DNA of 14,779 nucleotides from CAKVOD01 sp050872805. Lineage in GTDB: Bacteria > Bacillota > Clostridia > Christensenellales > UBA1242. This document shows positions 1 to 7,263 of this stretch, in pieces. Under the pieces are notes generated by a model that was not told the DNA's origin, did no database searches, and saw only the letters and a program-made list of their open reading frames with translations. Position numbers and translations under genes: made by a program. Position 1 is the stretch's first letter. Each line of letters starts with the position of its first letter. The stretch spans positions 1 to 14,779 of the forward strand of contig JBNMHN010000023.1 in the NCBI GenBank assembly GCA_050872805.1, in the 5' to 3' direction.

Positions 1-160
1 AATTAGATGTGTTGGCGCGCACTACAATCCCGAATTTCACGATGTAGTCATCAGTGAAGAAAGTGACCAACCGAGCGGCACAATCATTGAGGAAATCGAA
101 ACAGGGTACACCCTCGACGGCAAAGTAATCAAACACTCAGTCGTCAAAATTGCAAAGTAA
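1..160 (+). CDS. grpE: GrpE nucleotide exchange factor, C-terminal fragment (5' end outside window)
   Basis: Reading frame 2 is open from the left edge to the TAA at 158-160 and encodes 53 residues. They match the C-terminal beta-domain of GrpE: a VGAHYNPEFHDVV segment (family pattern VGxxFDPxxHEAV), then a GTIIEEIETGYTLDGKVIKHSVVKIAK-type end (family pattern GTVxxVxxxGYxLxxRVLRPAxVxV). GrpE is the cytosolic co-chaperone that releases ADP from DnaK, and this beta-domain is the part that contacts the DnaK ATPase domain. dnaK begins 104 bases downstream on the same strand, the usual order of the Bacillota heat-shock operon. The N-terminal coiled coil and the start codon lie off the window, so length and start cannot be judged. 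Confidence 0.93.
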   Translation, partial: IRCVGAHYNPEFHDVVISEESDQPSGTIIEEIETGYTLDGKVIKHSVVKIAK

Positions 161-205
161 TTTGCAAACTAACTTAGCAAAAATTTTAACGAAATAAATA
201 AAAAC

Positions 206-211
206 TATAAT
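206..211 (+). promoter_or_regulatory. possible -10 box of an internal dnaK promoter
   Basis: A perfect TATAAT lies in the grpE-dnaK gap. Transcription would begin near 217-219, exactly at the foot of the stem-loop upstream of dnaK. No good -35 box is seen at 16-18 bases upstream (only TTTAAC- or ATTTTA-like sequence), so this is a weak call. dnaK could equally be transcribed only from a promoter further upstream in the operon. Confidence 0.3.
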
Positions 212-218
212 ATTAGAT

Positions 219-250
219 GTTTTGCGCAAGCGTTTTGTTTGCAGCAAAAC
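219..250 (+). promoter_or_regulatory. stem-loop / inverted repeat in the dnaK leader
   Basis: GTTTTGCGCAA at 219-229 pairs with TTGCAGCAAAAC at 239-250, giving an 11-bp stem with one bulged A (243) and a 9-base loop. It ends two bases before the dnaK ribosome site (253-260). No T-run follows, so it is not a terminator. The 9-base spacer is the same as in the HrcA operator CIRCE, but the arm sequence is not the CIRCE consensus TTAGCACTC. Possible roles are an operator, a 5' mRNA stabiliser or a temperature-sensitive RNA structure; the sequence alone does not choose between them. Confidence 0.5.
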
Positions 251-264
251 ACGAGGAGGAAATT

Positions 265-2121
265 ATGTCAAAAATTATAGGTATCGACTTAGGAACAACA
301 AACTCATGTGTAGCAGTTATGGAAGGTGGCGAACCAACCGTTATTGCTAACTCTGAAGGGGCGCGCACAACTCCATCAGTTGTCGCATTCACAAAGGACG
401 GCGAACGCCTTGTCGGGCAAATGGCAAAACGTCAAGCCGTTGCTAACCCAGAACACACTATTTCATCAATCAAACGTGAAATGGGTACTGACCACAAAGT
501 CAGAATTGAAGATAAACAATACAGCCCACAAGAAATTTCAGCAATGATTCTTAGCAAATTGAAAGCGGACGCTGAAAGTTATTTGGGTCAAAAAGTTACC
601 GAAGCAGTCATCACTGTTCCAGCATACTTTACTGACGCACAACGTCAAGCAACGAAAGACGCAGGTAAAATCGCAGGGCTCGACGTAAAGAGAATTATCA
701 ACGAACCTACAGCCGCAGCACTTGCATATGGTCTTGATAAAGGCGAAAACAAGAACCAAAAGATTTGTGTCTATGACCTCGGCGGTGGTACATTTGATGT
801 ATCAATTATGGAAATCGGCGACGGCGTATTTGAAGTTTTGGCAACAAAAGGTAACAACCGTCTCGGCGGCGACGACTTTGATAACAAAATTATCGAATTA
901 TTGATTCAAGATTTCAAAGACAAAAACGGAATCGACTTGTCTAAAGATAGAACAGCACTTCAAAGATTGAAGGAAAGCGCTGAAAAAGCAAAAATCGACT
1001 TGTCAGGCGCTCAAAAGACAACAATTAGTTTGCCTTATATCACAGCGGACGCAACTGGTCCAAAACACCTTGAATATGAATTGACTCGCGCTAAATTTGA
1101 AGATTTGATTTCAGATTACATTAAAGAGACAATTCAGTTGACAAAGGACGCAATCAAAGACGCAGGTTTGCAACTTAATGAAGTAGACAAAGTCATCCTT
1201 GTCGGTGGTTCTACACGTGTTCCAGCAGTTGTAGAAGCGGTTAAAAACTTGATTGGTAGAGACCCATTCAAAGGTATCAACCCTGATGAATGCGTCGCAA
1301 TCGGCGCAGCAATTCAAGGCGGCGTGCTTGGCGGCGACGTCAAAGACGTACTACTTTTGGATGTAACACCACTTTCACTTGGTATCGAAACTTTGGGCGG
1401 AGTGTTCACAAAGTTGATTGAAAGAAACACTACAATTCCTACAAGAAAATCACAAGTGTTCTCAACTGCAGTTGACAATCAACCGGGCGTTGACATCCAC
1501 GTATTGCAAGGTGAACGCGAATTTGCAGCGGACAACAAAACACTTGGAAGATTTAGTTTGAACGACATCCCACCAGCACCACGCGGCGTACCTCAAATTG
1601 AAGTAACATTTGATATCGACGCAAACGGCATCGTACACGTTTCAGCAAAAGACCTTGGCACAAACAAGGAACAAAACATCACAATCACTGCATCTTCAAA
1701 CTTGAAAGACGAAGATATTGATAAAGCAGTCAAAGAAGCGGAAGAATACGCCGAACAAGACAAAAAACGCAAGGAACTTGTTGAAGTTCGCAACCAATGC
1801 GACGGAATGATTTTGGCTATTGAAAAATTGCTCCGCGAAAACGGCGACAAAGTCAGCGAGGACGACAAAAAGAAACTCCAAGACGCAATCGACAAAGCAA
1901 AAGAAGGAATGAAATCCGAAAATGTCGACGACGTCCGCAAAGCAATGGACGAACTTTCAAAAGAAAGCGGAGACGTTGTTTCAAAACTTTACGCTTCAGC
2001 ATCGGCCGCACAAGGTGAACAAGCAAATGCGGGCGCTGAAGAAAAGAAAGACGACGACGAAATTATTGTCGACGAAAAAGACTACAAGCAAACAGACGGG
2101 GACAACAACGACAACAAATAA
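265..2121 (+). CDS. dnaK: Hsp70 chaperone DnaK
   Basis: This 618-residue protein is the ATP-driven cytosolic chaperone that binds exposed hydrophobic peptides. Visible motifs are the phosphate loop GIDLGTTNSC (6-15), the second ATP-binding motif DLGGGTFDVS (171-180), the adenosine motif VGGSTRVP (313-320), and the allosteric linker with VLLLDVTPLSLG from about 362. The substrate-binding domain and helical lid follow. The linker begins about 25 residues earlier than in E. coli, matching the shorter ATPase domain of Gram-positive DnaK. The start at 265 is chosen because AGGAGG sits at 255-260 and MSKIIGIDLGTTNS is the standard N-terminus; an in-frame ATG at 217 would add 16 unrelated residues and lies in the leader stem-loop. 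The acidic tail (ending DGDNNDNK) has no clear EEVK/EEVD-like end. dnaJ follows after 127 bases. Identification is secure. Confidence 0.98.
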   Translation: MSKIIGIDLGTTNSCVAVMEGGEPTVIANSEGARTTPSVVAFTKDGERLVGQMAKRQAVANPEHTISSIKREMGTDHKVRIEDKQYSPQEISAMILSKLKADAESYLGQKVTEAVITVPAYFTDAQRQATKDAGKIAGLDVKRIINEPTAAALAYGLDKGENKNQKICVYDLGGGTFDVSIMEIGDGVFEVLATKGNNRLGGDDFDNKIIELLIQDFKDKNGIDLSKDRTALQRLKESAEKAKIDLSGAQKTTISLPYITADATGPKHLEYELTRAKFEDLISDYIKETIQLTKDAIKDAGLQLNEVDKVILVGGSTRVPAVVEAVKNLIGRDPFKGINPDECVAIGAAIQGGVLGGDVKDVLLLDVTPLSLGIETLGGVFTKLIERNTTIPTRKSQVFSTAVDNQPGVDIHVLQGEREFAADNKTLGRFSLNDIPPAPRGVPQIEVTFDIDANGIVHVSAKDLGTNKEQNITITASSNLKDEDIDKAVKEAEEYAEQDKKRKELVEVRNQCDGMILAIEKLLRENGDKVSEDDKKKLQDAIDKAKEGMKSENVDDVRKAMDELSKESGDVVSKLYASASAAQGEQANAGAEEKKDDDEIIVDEKDYKQTDGDNNDNK

Positions 2122-2157
2122 TTGTTACTTGGCGAGTGCGTGTAGTACACAAAACAA

Positions 2158-2192
2158 CCGCTAGCAAGGCATTTGAGCCTTGCTATATGCGG
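2158..2192 (+). other. stem-loop between dnaK and dnaJ
   Basis: TAGCAAGGC (2162-2170) and GCCTTGCTA (2177-2185) form a perfect 9-bp stem with a 6-base loop. Outer arms CCGC (2158-2161) and GCGG (2189-2192) extend it to 13 bp across a TAT bulge. The following sequence (TAAAATTG) has no T-run, so full termination is unlikely. The likely role is to stabilise the 3' end of dnaK mRNA or set a lower dnaJ level by partial termination or processing; this is inference. Confidence 0.6.
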
Positions 2193-2248
2193 TAAAATTG
2201 TAAAATCAATAAAATTACACAAACAAACGCAAAAAGAGGAAAACAATT

Positions 2249-3394
2249 ATGGCAGACTTTTATGATGTTCTCGGCGTCAGCAAAAATGCAACCGCCGACG
2301 AAATTAAATCAGCATATAGAAAAAAAGCAAAACAGTATCACCCCGACTTAAACAAAGACAACCCCGAAGCGGCAGCGGAAAAATTCAAGGAGGTCAACGA
2401 AGCATACAGCGTTCTCGGCGACGAGACAAAGCGTAAGAACTACGACACGTATGGTTCGGCTGACGGGCCGCAATTCGGCGGTGGTGGAGCAGGTGGCTTT
2501 GGACAAGGCGGCTTTAGTGCAAACTTTGGCGGTTTTGGTGACATATTTAGTGACCTATTTGGCGGTTTTGGCGGTAGCAGCGCAAGAGCAGGTACAAGCG
2601 CGCAAAGTCAAGCGCAAGACGGGCAGGATGTCAGCGGCGTTATCAATTTGACTTTTAAAGAAGCGTGCTTTGGCTGCGTGAAAGAAGTTAAAATCAACCG
2701 CGAAGAAAGTTGTGTCAAATGTAAAGGCACGGGCGCAAAGAATGGTACTGAGTTTCAAACTTGTTCTAAATGCGGTGGGCGCGGACACGTCCGTTATACT
2801 CAAAAAACAATCTTTGGTATGATGGAAACGACAGGGCTTTGCGACGCCTGCGGTGGTAAAGGTAAAATCATCAAAGAGCGTTGCAGCGAATGTAACGGCA
2901 AAGGCGTATTCAAGCAAACTAGAACAATCAAAGTTACAGTTCCAGCAGGCATCGACAATGACCAAATTTTGACCTTGCGTGGCGAGGGCAACTGTGGCAG
3001 AAACGGCGGATATGACGGTGACCTTATGTTGCGCGTTCGTGTTGAAAAGCATCCAATATTGACGCGTGACGGCAATGACTTGCGTGTAGAAGTTCCAATC
3101 CCATTCACGACAAGCATTCTCGGTGGCAAAGTCGTCATCCCGTCCCTAGAAGGAAAACTAGAGCTCACTATACCAGAACTAACACAAACTGGTGCAGTCT
3201 TGAGATTGAAAGGTAAGGGCGTTCCTGTATTAAGGAAAAATACGCGTGGTGACCTTGTTGTCACTGTCCGTGTTGAGTTGCCAAAGAACCTTGACAAAAA
3301 GACAAAGGAAGCAGTAAAAACCCTCGACGCGAGCGTCAAAGATTCGCAGTATGAAGAATACCGCAAATACCTTGACAAAGTAAAAAGCCTATAA
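2249..3394 (+). CDS. dnaJ: Hsp40 co-chaperone DnaJ (type I)
   Basis: A 381-residue full-length class I DnaJ. It delivers substrates to DnaK and stimulates its ATPase in the cytosol. The J domain covers about residues 1-68 with the HPD motif at 31-33. A Gly/Phe-rich stretch follows (about 75-110), then a short Ser/Ala/Gln segment. The zinc domain has four CxxCxGxG-type repeats: CVKCKGTG (155-162), CSKCGGRG (172-179), CDACGGKG (198-205) and CSECNGKG (212-219), enough for two zinc ions. The C-terminal beta-domains fill the rest, with VPAGIDN and GDLxVxV-like motifs. The ATG follows an AGAGGA ribosome site at 2235-2240. It ends the chaperone operon: 135 bases later there is a strong terminator. 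Length and motifs are normal for the family. Confidence 0.98.
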   Translation: MADFYDVLGVSKNATADEIKSAYRKKAKQYHPDLNKDNPEAAAEKFKEVNEAYSVLGDETKRKNYDTYGSADGPQFGGGGAGGFGQGGFSANFGGFGDIFSDLFGGFGGSSARAGTSAQSQAQDGQDVSGVINLTFKEACFGCVKEVKINREESCVKCKGTGAKNGTEFQTCSKCGGRGHVRYTQKTIFGMMETTGLCDACGGKGKIIKERCSECNGKGVFKQTRTIKVTVPAGIDNDQILTLRGEGNCGRNGGYDGDLMLRVRVEKHPILTRDGNDLRVEVPIPFTTSILGGKVVIPSLEGKLELTIPELTQTGAVLRLKGKGVPVLRKNTRGDLVVTVRVELPKNLDKKTKEAVKTLDASVKDSQYEEYRKYLDKVKSL

Positions 3395-3432
3395 TTTGCC
3401 ATTGTAATTTATTTCATTTTTTAAAACTCCTT

Positions 3433-3461
3433 TTGACTAAATAAATAGTTACAACTAGTAT
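3433..3461 (+). promoter_or_regulatory. candidate promoter downstream of dnaJ
   Basis: TTGACT (3433-3438) and TAGTAT (3456-3461) are separated by exactly 17 bases. Transcription would start near 3468 and run only about 105 bases to the terminator at 3530-3572, with no reading frame. It may drive a small RNA, or be a chance match in AT-rich DNA. TATACT at 3459 is a better -10 box but would give a 20-base spacer. Confidence 0.3.
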
Positions 3462-3529
3462 ACTTATGTGTTTTGCAAAACTTGCAAACTCCGTATAAAA
3501 TCTTTTGTAAATTGTTGTTATAGGCTTAA

Positions 3530-3572
3530 CCTCCGACTAAAGCATTCACGCTTTGTCGGGGGCTTTTTTTTT
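3530..3572 (+). terminator. rho-independent terminator after dnaJ
   Basis: CCTCCGACTAAAGC (3530-3543) pairs with GCTTTGTCGGGGG (3550-3562) around the loop ATTCAC, a 13-bp stem with one bulged T. A C and nine Ts follow (3564-3572). This is a strong intrinsic terminator and most likely ends the grpE-dnaK-dnaJ transcript. Confidence 0.93.
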
Positions 3573-3616
3573 GCCCAAATTTGATTGAAATTATCGTTTG
3601 TATTTTTTGTTTTCTA

Positions 3617-3645
3617 TTGACTTTGTGACTGTTATGTTGTATAAT
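3617..3645 (+). promoter_or_regulatory. sigma-A-type promoter of the VWA/AAA+/solenoid operon
   Basis: TTGACT (3617-3622) and TATAAT (3640-3645) with a 17-base spacer give 11 of 12 consensus bases. The start would be near 3652, leaving a leader of about 73 bases before the ATG at 3725. The promoter lies 45 bases beyond the dnaJ terminator, so the operon is an independent unit. No other equally good promoter or terminator is seen between 3725 and 10628. Confidence 0.8.
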
Positions 3646-3724
3646 TTTATTATAGAAAATTGACTGAGAAACTTGATTTTATTAAAGAAAAAGGAATTAA
3701 AAAAAATAAACATAGAGGTAACAT

Positions 3725-5800
3725 ATGGGGAATATGGGCAATCGTCTTAAAAGAGTAAATAGGGCAATAAAAAGTGGTGCATTCAAGGTAAAAAATGCAA
3801 CAGTTAACTCAGTGCGAAAAATGAAAGAAATGATTGCAAATCTTTTGTCAAAACTGCCACAACCACCAATAAAGTCCCCATTTTCAAACAAGATAAACGG
3901 AAAGAATGGACAATCAAAAGAAACGAATGCATCAAACAATGGCAATCAAAAGAAAAATGACGCCCCAAAAGGGAAACAAGAACGCACACAAAATAAACCT
4001 AGCAATTCTAACCAAGCAGGGCAACATAACAACAAGCAAGACAACGATGAGCAAGGCAATCAAAACAATAATAACCAAAGTATAAATAATAAAAACAATG
4101 ATAAGCGAAATAGTGATGTTGGCAAGAACAACAATAAAAACGAAAATGTTCAAAATACAAGCAAGCAAACTAACGATAGCCAATTAGACAGTGATAGCCA
4201 ACAAGATAGTAGTTTATTTGATAATGGTAGTCATCAAAATTATAGTAAACAATTAGATAATGATAAACAATTAGATTCCACTAATCGTCAAGATGTTTGT
4301 AATCAACTTGAAAATGTTAATCAACAAGATAGTAGTAGCCAATTAGGTGGTAATGGTCAACAACCAAATCAAATTACACAAGACGAATTTGACAAGATGA
4401 AGGAAGCGTTGCATAATGCCAAAAGAAAATGTGAACAACAAGAACAAAATGAGCGTGAAGTTGCAAATTCTAACAATCAACAAGGGCTAATTAACAAAAA
4501 TCAAAACGACGGCGGTCAAGATGTAAAAGAAGGCAAACAAACTGCCGAACAAAGTGTGCAAATTGCTAAGCAAGGTTCGCAAACCACCGAACAAGGAGGT
4601 ACACAAGCATCCGCGCAAAACCCTCAAGGAGATTTGCAAGTCGCATCAAATGTTCAAAATACGGATAAGAAAGAAGAAAGTGCAGCCTATAAAGATGATA
4701 AAGATGGGCAAAAGGGCTTTATTGCCGCAGAGTTTGAGGACGAACAATGCGACACTAAAGGCGTGCAAGAAACTGATGTTTCGCAACCAAATTTTGGAAT
4801 GGCTGCTGCAAACGGCAAAGAGGATGACGCTCAAGGTAGCAATGACGCACAAAGTAGTAATGGAACGCAAGCGGTTTCTACATTCGCAACAGACAAAAAT
4901 ATTAGCAAGCCTTCAAGTGAGGGGACATCGCTTGATATGCTAGATAACATTTTGCCAAATTTTTCAGGCAATTCAGTTCCATTTGGCGACTTGAATCAAG
5001 ATGCTGAAAAAGTGAATGACATAATTGTAAAAAATATTATACAAAAGTTTATAAAAATGAGGTTTAAAAGCGCCAATTCGCAGCTTAATACACGTCAAGG
5101 TGCAATGGAAAAGGTCAGCGGTGTTTCAAAATGGGATACAATGCAAGTTGTTAAGCACAAAACTACTAAAGAATACAACAAAATGCTCAAAGATAAGTAT
5201 GACTATGATTACGACAGTGGAAAACAAGAGCAAATTCCGCTCTCAATCTACATAGATTTGTCACCTAGTATGGATAAATATATTCCAAGGCTGATAACAA
5301 TCGCAATGCAGTTGTTGAAAAATGGGGTGCGAGTTATAATTGGCACTAATGAGGAAGCAAAATTACAAATAAATGAAATTCCACCCAATATGTCAAAATT
5401 TGAATTTAGCGAATTAATTGTTAATTACTGTAAAAACTCTAGTATGTCTAAAAATAATGCTATAAAATTTGAAATACTTGACTGCAACATAGGGAGTTAT
5501 CTTACTAAAAATAAAGCGGAAAAAACATTAGTTTTTAGCGACTATGACCCGAGTTGTACTATTTGTGATTTATCTCGAACAAAATGCCACGTTTATTGGT
5601 TCAATTTTGATGGTATATGTGACAGATATTTAAGCGATTTTAAAGGCGTAATTTGCGCAGTTTCAAATTCGCATGACATTTTGAAAGCAATTTCATTGTT
5701 TACTAATAGAAATTATAATGCTCTAACGTATAAACAATCTCAAGCAGATTTAGAAAGTGCTTCAAAAAACGCTGAATATAATGATGGCTATTATCTTTAA
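3725..5800 (+). CDS. Q/N-rich protein with C-terminal VWA domain
   Basis: A 691-residue protein in three parts. Residues 1-50 are a basic, helix-prone segment with repeated K/R and no signal peptide. Residues about 55-400 are low complexity: in 61-220, 65 of 160 residues (41%) are N or Q, with imperfect repeats such as SQLDSDSQQDS, KQLDNDKQLDS and NQLENVNQQDS. Residues about 504-660 look like a von Willebrand factor A domain: a hydrophobic strand ending in DLSPS (511-515, the metal-site pattern DxSxS), a helix, then a later strand LVFSDYD whose D606 could be the third metal-site residue. I could not place the metal-site threonine. VWA proteins next to MoxR-type ATPases usually act as adaptor partners of that ATPase, and here the ATPase is two genes downstream. 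The ATG follows AGAGGT (3714-3719). It is the first gene of the operon, probably cytosolic. The VWA call is fairly firm; the role is inferred. Confidence 0.8.
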   Translation: MGNMGNRLKRVNRAIKSGAFKVKNATVNSVRKMKEMIANLLSKLPQPPIKSPFSNKINGKNGQSKETNASNNGNQKKNDAPKGKQERTQNKPSNSNQAGQHNNKQDNDEQGNQNNNNQSINNKNNDKRNSDVGKNNNKNENVQNTSKQTNDSQLDSDSQQDSSLFDNGSHQNYSKQLDNDKQLDSTNRQDVCNQLENVNQQDSSSQLGGNGQQPNQITQDEFDKMKEALHNAKRKCEQQEQNEREVANSNNQQGLINKNQNDGGQDVKEGKQTAEQSVQIAKQGSQTTEQGGTQASAQNPQGDLQVASNVQNTDKKEESAAYKDDKDGQKGFIAAEFEDEQCDTKGVQETDVSQPNFGMAAANGKEDDAQGSNDAQSSNGTQAVSTFATDKNISKPSSEGTSLDMLDNILPNFSGNSVPFGDLNQDAEKVNDIIVKNIIQKFIKMRFKSANSQLNTRQGAMEKVSGVSKWDTMQVVKHKTTKEYNKMLKDKYDYDYDSGKQEQIPLSIYIDLSPSMDKYIPRLITIAMQLLKNGVRVIIGTNEEAKLQINEIPPNMSKFEFSELIVNYCKNSSMSKNNAIKFEILDCNIGSYLTKNKAEKTLVFSDYDPSCTICDLSRTKCHVYWFNFDGICDRYLSDFKGVICAVSNSHDILKAISLFTNRNYNALTYKQSQADLESASKNAEYNDGYYL

Positions 5801-5808
5801 AGAGAGGT
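5801..5808 (+). promoter_or_regulatory. ribosome binding site fixing the TTG start of the 106-residue protein
   Basis: AGAGAGGT lies immediately after the VWA stop codon and 7 bases before TTG at 5816. The surrounding GAGGTAACA is identical to the sequence before the VWA start (3715-3723). This supports TTG 5816 over the first ATG in frame (5885), which has no such site. Confidence 0.65.
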
Positions 5809-5815
5809 AACAATT

Positions 5816-6136
5816 TTGGAAGAAAAGGAAAAATTTTTCAGTCTACTATATAGACTTAGTGAGAATATTCACGGAGCAATTAAAATGGACGAACTCTTGA
5901 CATATTTGCCGCTTAGTTACAACGGCATCACTGCCGAAATTTGCGATAAGCAATTCAAAACTGTCATAAATGACAAACTTCAGTCAATGCTCTATGCGCA
6001 AGACGGATGCTTTGATAATATTGACATTTTGCAAAGATTGGTCTATAAATATAGGATTACATTAAAAAGGGATAATGCAGTAGATAAAATAGAATTTCAA
6101 ACAAAGGTTTTAAAACTAATAAAGGAGAATTTATAA
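5816..6136 (+). CDS. 106-residue protein of unknown function in the VWA-AAA+ operon
   Basis: I do not recognise this family. The protein is small, charged and probably mainly helical, without signal peptide, membrane segment or cysteine cluster. It starts at TTG, lies 15 bases after the VWA gene, and its TAA stop overlaps the ATG of the AAA+ gene by one base (TAATG), so the two are probably translationally coupled. Being wedged between a VWA and an AAA+ gene suggests a subunit or adaptor of their complex, perhaps produced in a fixed ratio with the ATPase. This is inference from position only. Its base composition is closer to the AAA+ gene than to the AT-rich solenoid genes. Confidence 0.8.
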   Translation: MEEKEKFFSLLYRLSENIHGAIKMDELLTYLPLSYNGITAEICDKQFKTVINDKLQSMLYAQDGCFDNIDILQRLVYKYRITLKRDNAVDKIEFQTKVLKLIKENL

Positions 6137-7242
6137 TGTCACAATTACAGTCAGGAGAAAAAATCGAAAAAATGCTTTTGGATTCAGGTTATTTTCCAAC
6201 TGAAGATTTGACGTGGAAAGCAACGCTTTTTGTCAACAAATTTGCTATGCAAAGCCAAAGCAAAGGGCAAGCAGTGTCCGCGCTATGTCTCGACGGCCCA
6301 CCGGGTTCAGGTAAAACTGAATTTGTCATCAAGTACAAAGAAGTTGCGGAAAAATGCCTTGAGGAAAAAATTAACTTCATACAATACCAATGCAATACAA
6401 CAACAGGGCGCGAAGACTTGTTTGAAGAAATCAATATCAAAGCAGTCGTACAAAATGATGCCGAAAATGTTATTTTGCGCGGAAAACTTATCGACGCCAT
6501 TGAAAAACTCAATAAAGGCGAAAAAGTTATCCTATTTTTGGATGAGTTTGATAAAGCGAAAGAAGAAACCGACGACTTTTTGCTCAGTTTCCTGCAATCT
6601 GGACAAGTTTTCTCGACGCAGCTAGGAACAGTCGAAGTAAAACCGGAATACTTGGGCAACTTGCAAGTTTTTGTTGTTAAAAACGACAAGCGTGAGCGTT
6701 TAACAGGCCCACTTGAAAGCCGTCTTGACTATGTGCATTTGTCTGAAATGTCGCCTGATATTATGTATAAAGTTTTGATGCGTGCTTATGGTAGCCAAGA
6801 TGAAAGACTTGTAAAACTTTGTTCAATTCTATACGAAATACAGTATAAAAACAAAGATAAACTTGAAAAAGTAACCTCTTGTCGTGAGTGTTTGGTATCA
6901 ATTCGCAACTGTCTTGACCTAATGAAAGTAAACGCACCGCAAAAAATTATTTACAGCACGCTTTTAGACGGTTTATGCAAGTTAAAGGACGATAGAGAAG
7001 TGTTCTTATCATTTATGCGTAGCGCAAACGACGAAAGCATTAACGCCTTGTGCGAACTATTCAAAAAAGATAGCGTAGGGAATGAAAAGCCTCTAGCAAA
7101 AATTTGGCTATATGAAGGAGAAGAAGCGCTCAGCCAAAAATCTGAAGCTATAGAGAAAAAATCCGCAGAACTAGATGCAAAGATTGCGGAAGCGGAAAGT
7201 TTGATAAAATTGCTTACTGAAAAGTGTGCTAAAGAAAAATAG
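6136..7242 (+). CDS. MoxR-like / AAA_5-type AAA+ ATPase
   Basis: A 368-residue cytosolic ATPase. Walker A is GPPGSGKT (54-61), Walker B is ILFLDEFD (132-139, acidic pair D136/E137), a sensor-1-like strand FVVKND ends at about 184, a likely arginine finger is R196 in GPLESR, and a sensor-2-like helix TSCRECL has R250. The segment INFIQYQCNTTTGREDLF after Walker A resembles that of MoxR/CbbQ/NorQ ATPases. Residues about 330-365 form a charged coiled coil at the C-terminus, not usual in the short MoxR forms. Such ATPases assemble as hexamers and remodel target proteins with a VWA partner; the VWA gene lies upstream in the same operon. The ATG has AAGGAG at 6122-6127 and overlaps the previous stop. 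All catalytic residues I looked for are present, so the enzyme should be active. Subfamily placement is less sure than the AAA+ call. Confidence 0.92.
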   Translation: MSQLQSGEKIEKMLLDSGYFPTEDLTWKATLFVNKFAMQSQSKGQAVSALCLDGPPGSGKTEFVIKYKEVAEKCLEEKINFIQYQCNTTTGREDLFEEINIKAVVQNDAENVILRGKLIDAIEKLNKGEKVILFLDEFDKAKEETDDFLLSFLQSGQVFSTQLGTVEVKPEYLGNLQVFVVKNDKRERLTGPLESRLDYVHLSEMSPDIMYKVLMRAYGSQDERLVKLCSILYEIQYKNKDKLEKVTSCRECLVSIRNCLDLMKVNAPQKIIYSTLLDGLCKLKDDREVFLSFMRSANDESINALCELFKKDSVGNEKPLAKIWLYEGEEALSQKSEAIEKKSAELDAKIAEAESLIKLLTEKCAKEK

Positions 7243-7263
7243 TAATTTAAGGAGATAAAACTT

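Larger units (their letters stand above)
3395..3724. other. 330-base intergenic region between dnaJ and the VWA operon
   Basis: No convincing reading frame is present. The gap holds, in order, a promoter-like pair (3433-3461), a 12-base perfect palindrome GTTTTGCAAAAC (3470-3481), a strong terminator (3530-3572), a near-consensus promoter (3617-3645) and an A-rich leader of about 73 bases up to the VWA gene. It separates the chaperone operon from the accessory operon. Confidence 0.7.

Noticed and set aside
217..264. ATG at 217 as the dnaK start, adding 16 residues
   Set aside because: The extra residues do not look like DnaK, there is no ribosome site before 217, and the true start at 265 has AGGAGG and the family N-terminus.
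4150..4370. Repeat-like DNA in the VWA gene considered as a CRISPR or satellite array
   Set aside because: Units are irregular in length and sequence, in frame with a continuous protein, and there are no equal-length spacers.
4554..4943. 129-residue open frame in another phase inside the VWA gene
   Set aside because: It lies within the low-complexity region, lacks a ribosome site and has no recognisable motif; it is a by-product of the repetitive Q/N codons.
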